From: Brachyspira aalborgi
Lineage (GTDB): Bacteria; Spirochaetota; Brachyspiria; Brachyspirales; Brachyspiraceae
DNA: 64,000 nucleotides
NCBI RefSeq assembly: GCF_008016455.1
Contig: NZ_SAXU01000001.1
Location: 1,798,001-1,862,000 of the forward strand
Direction of reading: 5' to 3'
Below, one piece after another: positions 63,501 to 64,000 of this stretch. Under the pieces are notes generated by a model, which was not told where the DNA came from, ran no database searches, and was given only the letters and a program-made list of their open reading frames with translations. A program made the position numbers and the translations under genes. Positions within the stretch are counted from its first letter, which is position 1; every line of letters begins with the position of its first letter.

Positions 63501-63528
63501 TTGACAAAAAATAAAAATACTATAATAT
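63501..63528 (+). promoter_or_regulatory. promoter of the PTS IIA gene
   Basis: TTGACA (63501-63506), 16-base spacer, TAATAT (63523-63528); an overlapping TATAAT would need a 14-base spacer. GGAG stands eight bases before the ATG at 63560. Confidence 0.65.
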
Positions 63529-63559
63529 AAGGCTATTATTTAATTTATTTGGAGCTTTT

Positions 63560-63991
63560 ATGCTTAAAGAGTTTATAAAAGGAAATGTAAAAATAGTCGA
63601 TTCGGTAGCAAATTGGGAAGAGGCTTTGAAAATCGGAGCGGAGTCTTTGGTAAGAAACGGCAATATTGAAGAAAGATATATTCAAGCGATTATCGATAAT
63701 GTTTATAAAAACGGTCCTTATATTGTTCTTATGGATGGAGTTGCAATGCCGCATTCTCGCCCCGAAGAAGGCGTTATAAAAAAAGGAATGAGTTTTCTAA
63801 AAGTGAAAAACGGCGTTGATTTTTATAAAACCGAAGAAAAAGTTTATTTGTTTTTTACATTAGCGGCTGAAGATTCGGATGGACATCAGGATGCAATCGC
63901 CGAACTTGCGGACTTTTTGGGAGACGATGAAAAAGTTGAAAAATTAATAAAAAATGATATTGACGAAGAGGGTTTACTAAATTTATTATAA
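63560..63991 (+). CDS. ulaC: PTS IIA component, ascorbate/fructose-mannitol type
   Basis: 143 residues. The phosphorylated histidine sits in GPYIVLMDGVAMPHSRPEEG, and VKNGVDFYKTEEKVYLFFTLAAEDSDGHQDAIAEL completes the fold. The sequence resembles UlaC, the IIA of the ascorbate system, more than PtsN. It accepts phosphate from HPr in the cytoplasm. IIB and IIC genes would be expected just to the right of the window edge. It appears complete. Confidence 0.8.
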   Translation: MLKEFIKGNVKIVDSVANWEEALKIGAESLVRNGNIEERYIQAIIDNVYKNGPYIVLMDGVAMPHSRPEEGVIKKGMSFLKVKNGVDFYKTEEKVYLFFTLAAEDSDGHQDAIAELADFLGDDEKVEKLIKNDIDEEGLLNLL

Positions 63992-64000
63992 ATTAATATT

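Overview
The window is very AT-rich (intergenic DNA is almost only A and T) and carries genes of a diderm bacterium: BamA, a Skp/OmpH chaperone, a TamB-like giant, LpxD and a Kdo transferase. Together with many signal-peptide/beta-barrel proteins, ankyrin-repeat proteins, divergent chemoreceptor-like proteins and an ascorbate-type PTS IIA, this suggests an intestinal spirochaete of the Brachyspira type. That assignment is inference from composition and gene content; there is no rRNA or tRNA here to confirm it.

Layout: 1-3.6 kb holds the end of a GH57/DUF3536 protein, an RseC-like protein, RlmE and a secreted protein. 3.7-7.2 kb holds lipoprotein locus A, an ankyrin protein, a family-4 uracil-DNA glycosylase and an outer-membrane protein. 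7.4-13.7 kb holds ferritin, two glycosyltransferase-type genes, an AhpD-like protein, purA and aroF. 13.9-19.8 kb holds alpha-glucan phosphorylase, recJ and an Ogg2-type glycosylase. 19.8-26.5 kb is a five-gene oligopeptide/nickel-type ABC operon whose binding protein looks circularly permuted. 26.6-29.3 kb is an accessory patch: a 5'-truncated cas1, cas2, a 10-repeat type I-B-like CRISPR array, a compact stand-alone RNA candidate with its own promoter and terminator, and a phage-like gene translationally coupled to a 25-residue Cys4 peptide. 29.5-36.8 kb holds zapA, a coiled-coil protein, trmB with an apparent non-ATG start, an Fpg/Nei-fold protein without the catalytic N-terminal proline, and a SNF2 helicase. 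37-41.5 kb holds lipoprotein locus B, folC, waaA and a methyltransferase interrupted at a run of nine Gs. 41.6-51.3 kb holds ankyrin, TPR, LysM/M23 and CvpA proteins, two chemoreceptor-like proteins and a MATE transporter. 51.4-54.6 kb holds lipoprotein locus C, pheA, aroK and ispE. 54.7-63.3 kb is an outer-membrane biogenesis operon (tamB-like, bamA, skp, lpxD), followed by a PTS IIA gene.

The most striking undescribed-looking system is a family of three monocistronic lipoprotein loci (A about 3.7-4.8 kb, B about 37.0-37.7 kb, C about 51.4-52.1 kb). Each has a near-consensus sigma70 promoter, a short upstream reading frame with a conserved N-terminus (...N-T-V-x-x-L-...) that runs into a pentanucleotide tandem repeat (AAAGC or AACAG on the coding strand), about 170-200 bases of mostly open sequence, a hairpin, a strong Shine-Dalgarno site, a lipoprotein gene and a terminator. 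Each change of one repeat unit shifts the frame. At the copy numbers seen here all three leader frames stop just after the repeat, but another repeat number would make each one run to the lipoprotein start (A) or straight into it in frame (B and C). With the G9 methyltransferase, this points to surface phase variation by slipped-strand mispairing in at least four loci.
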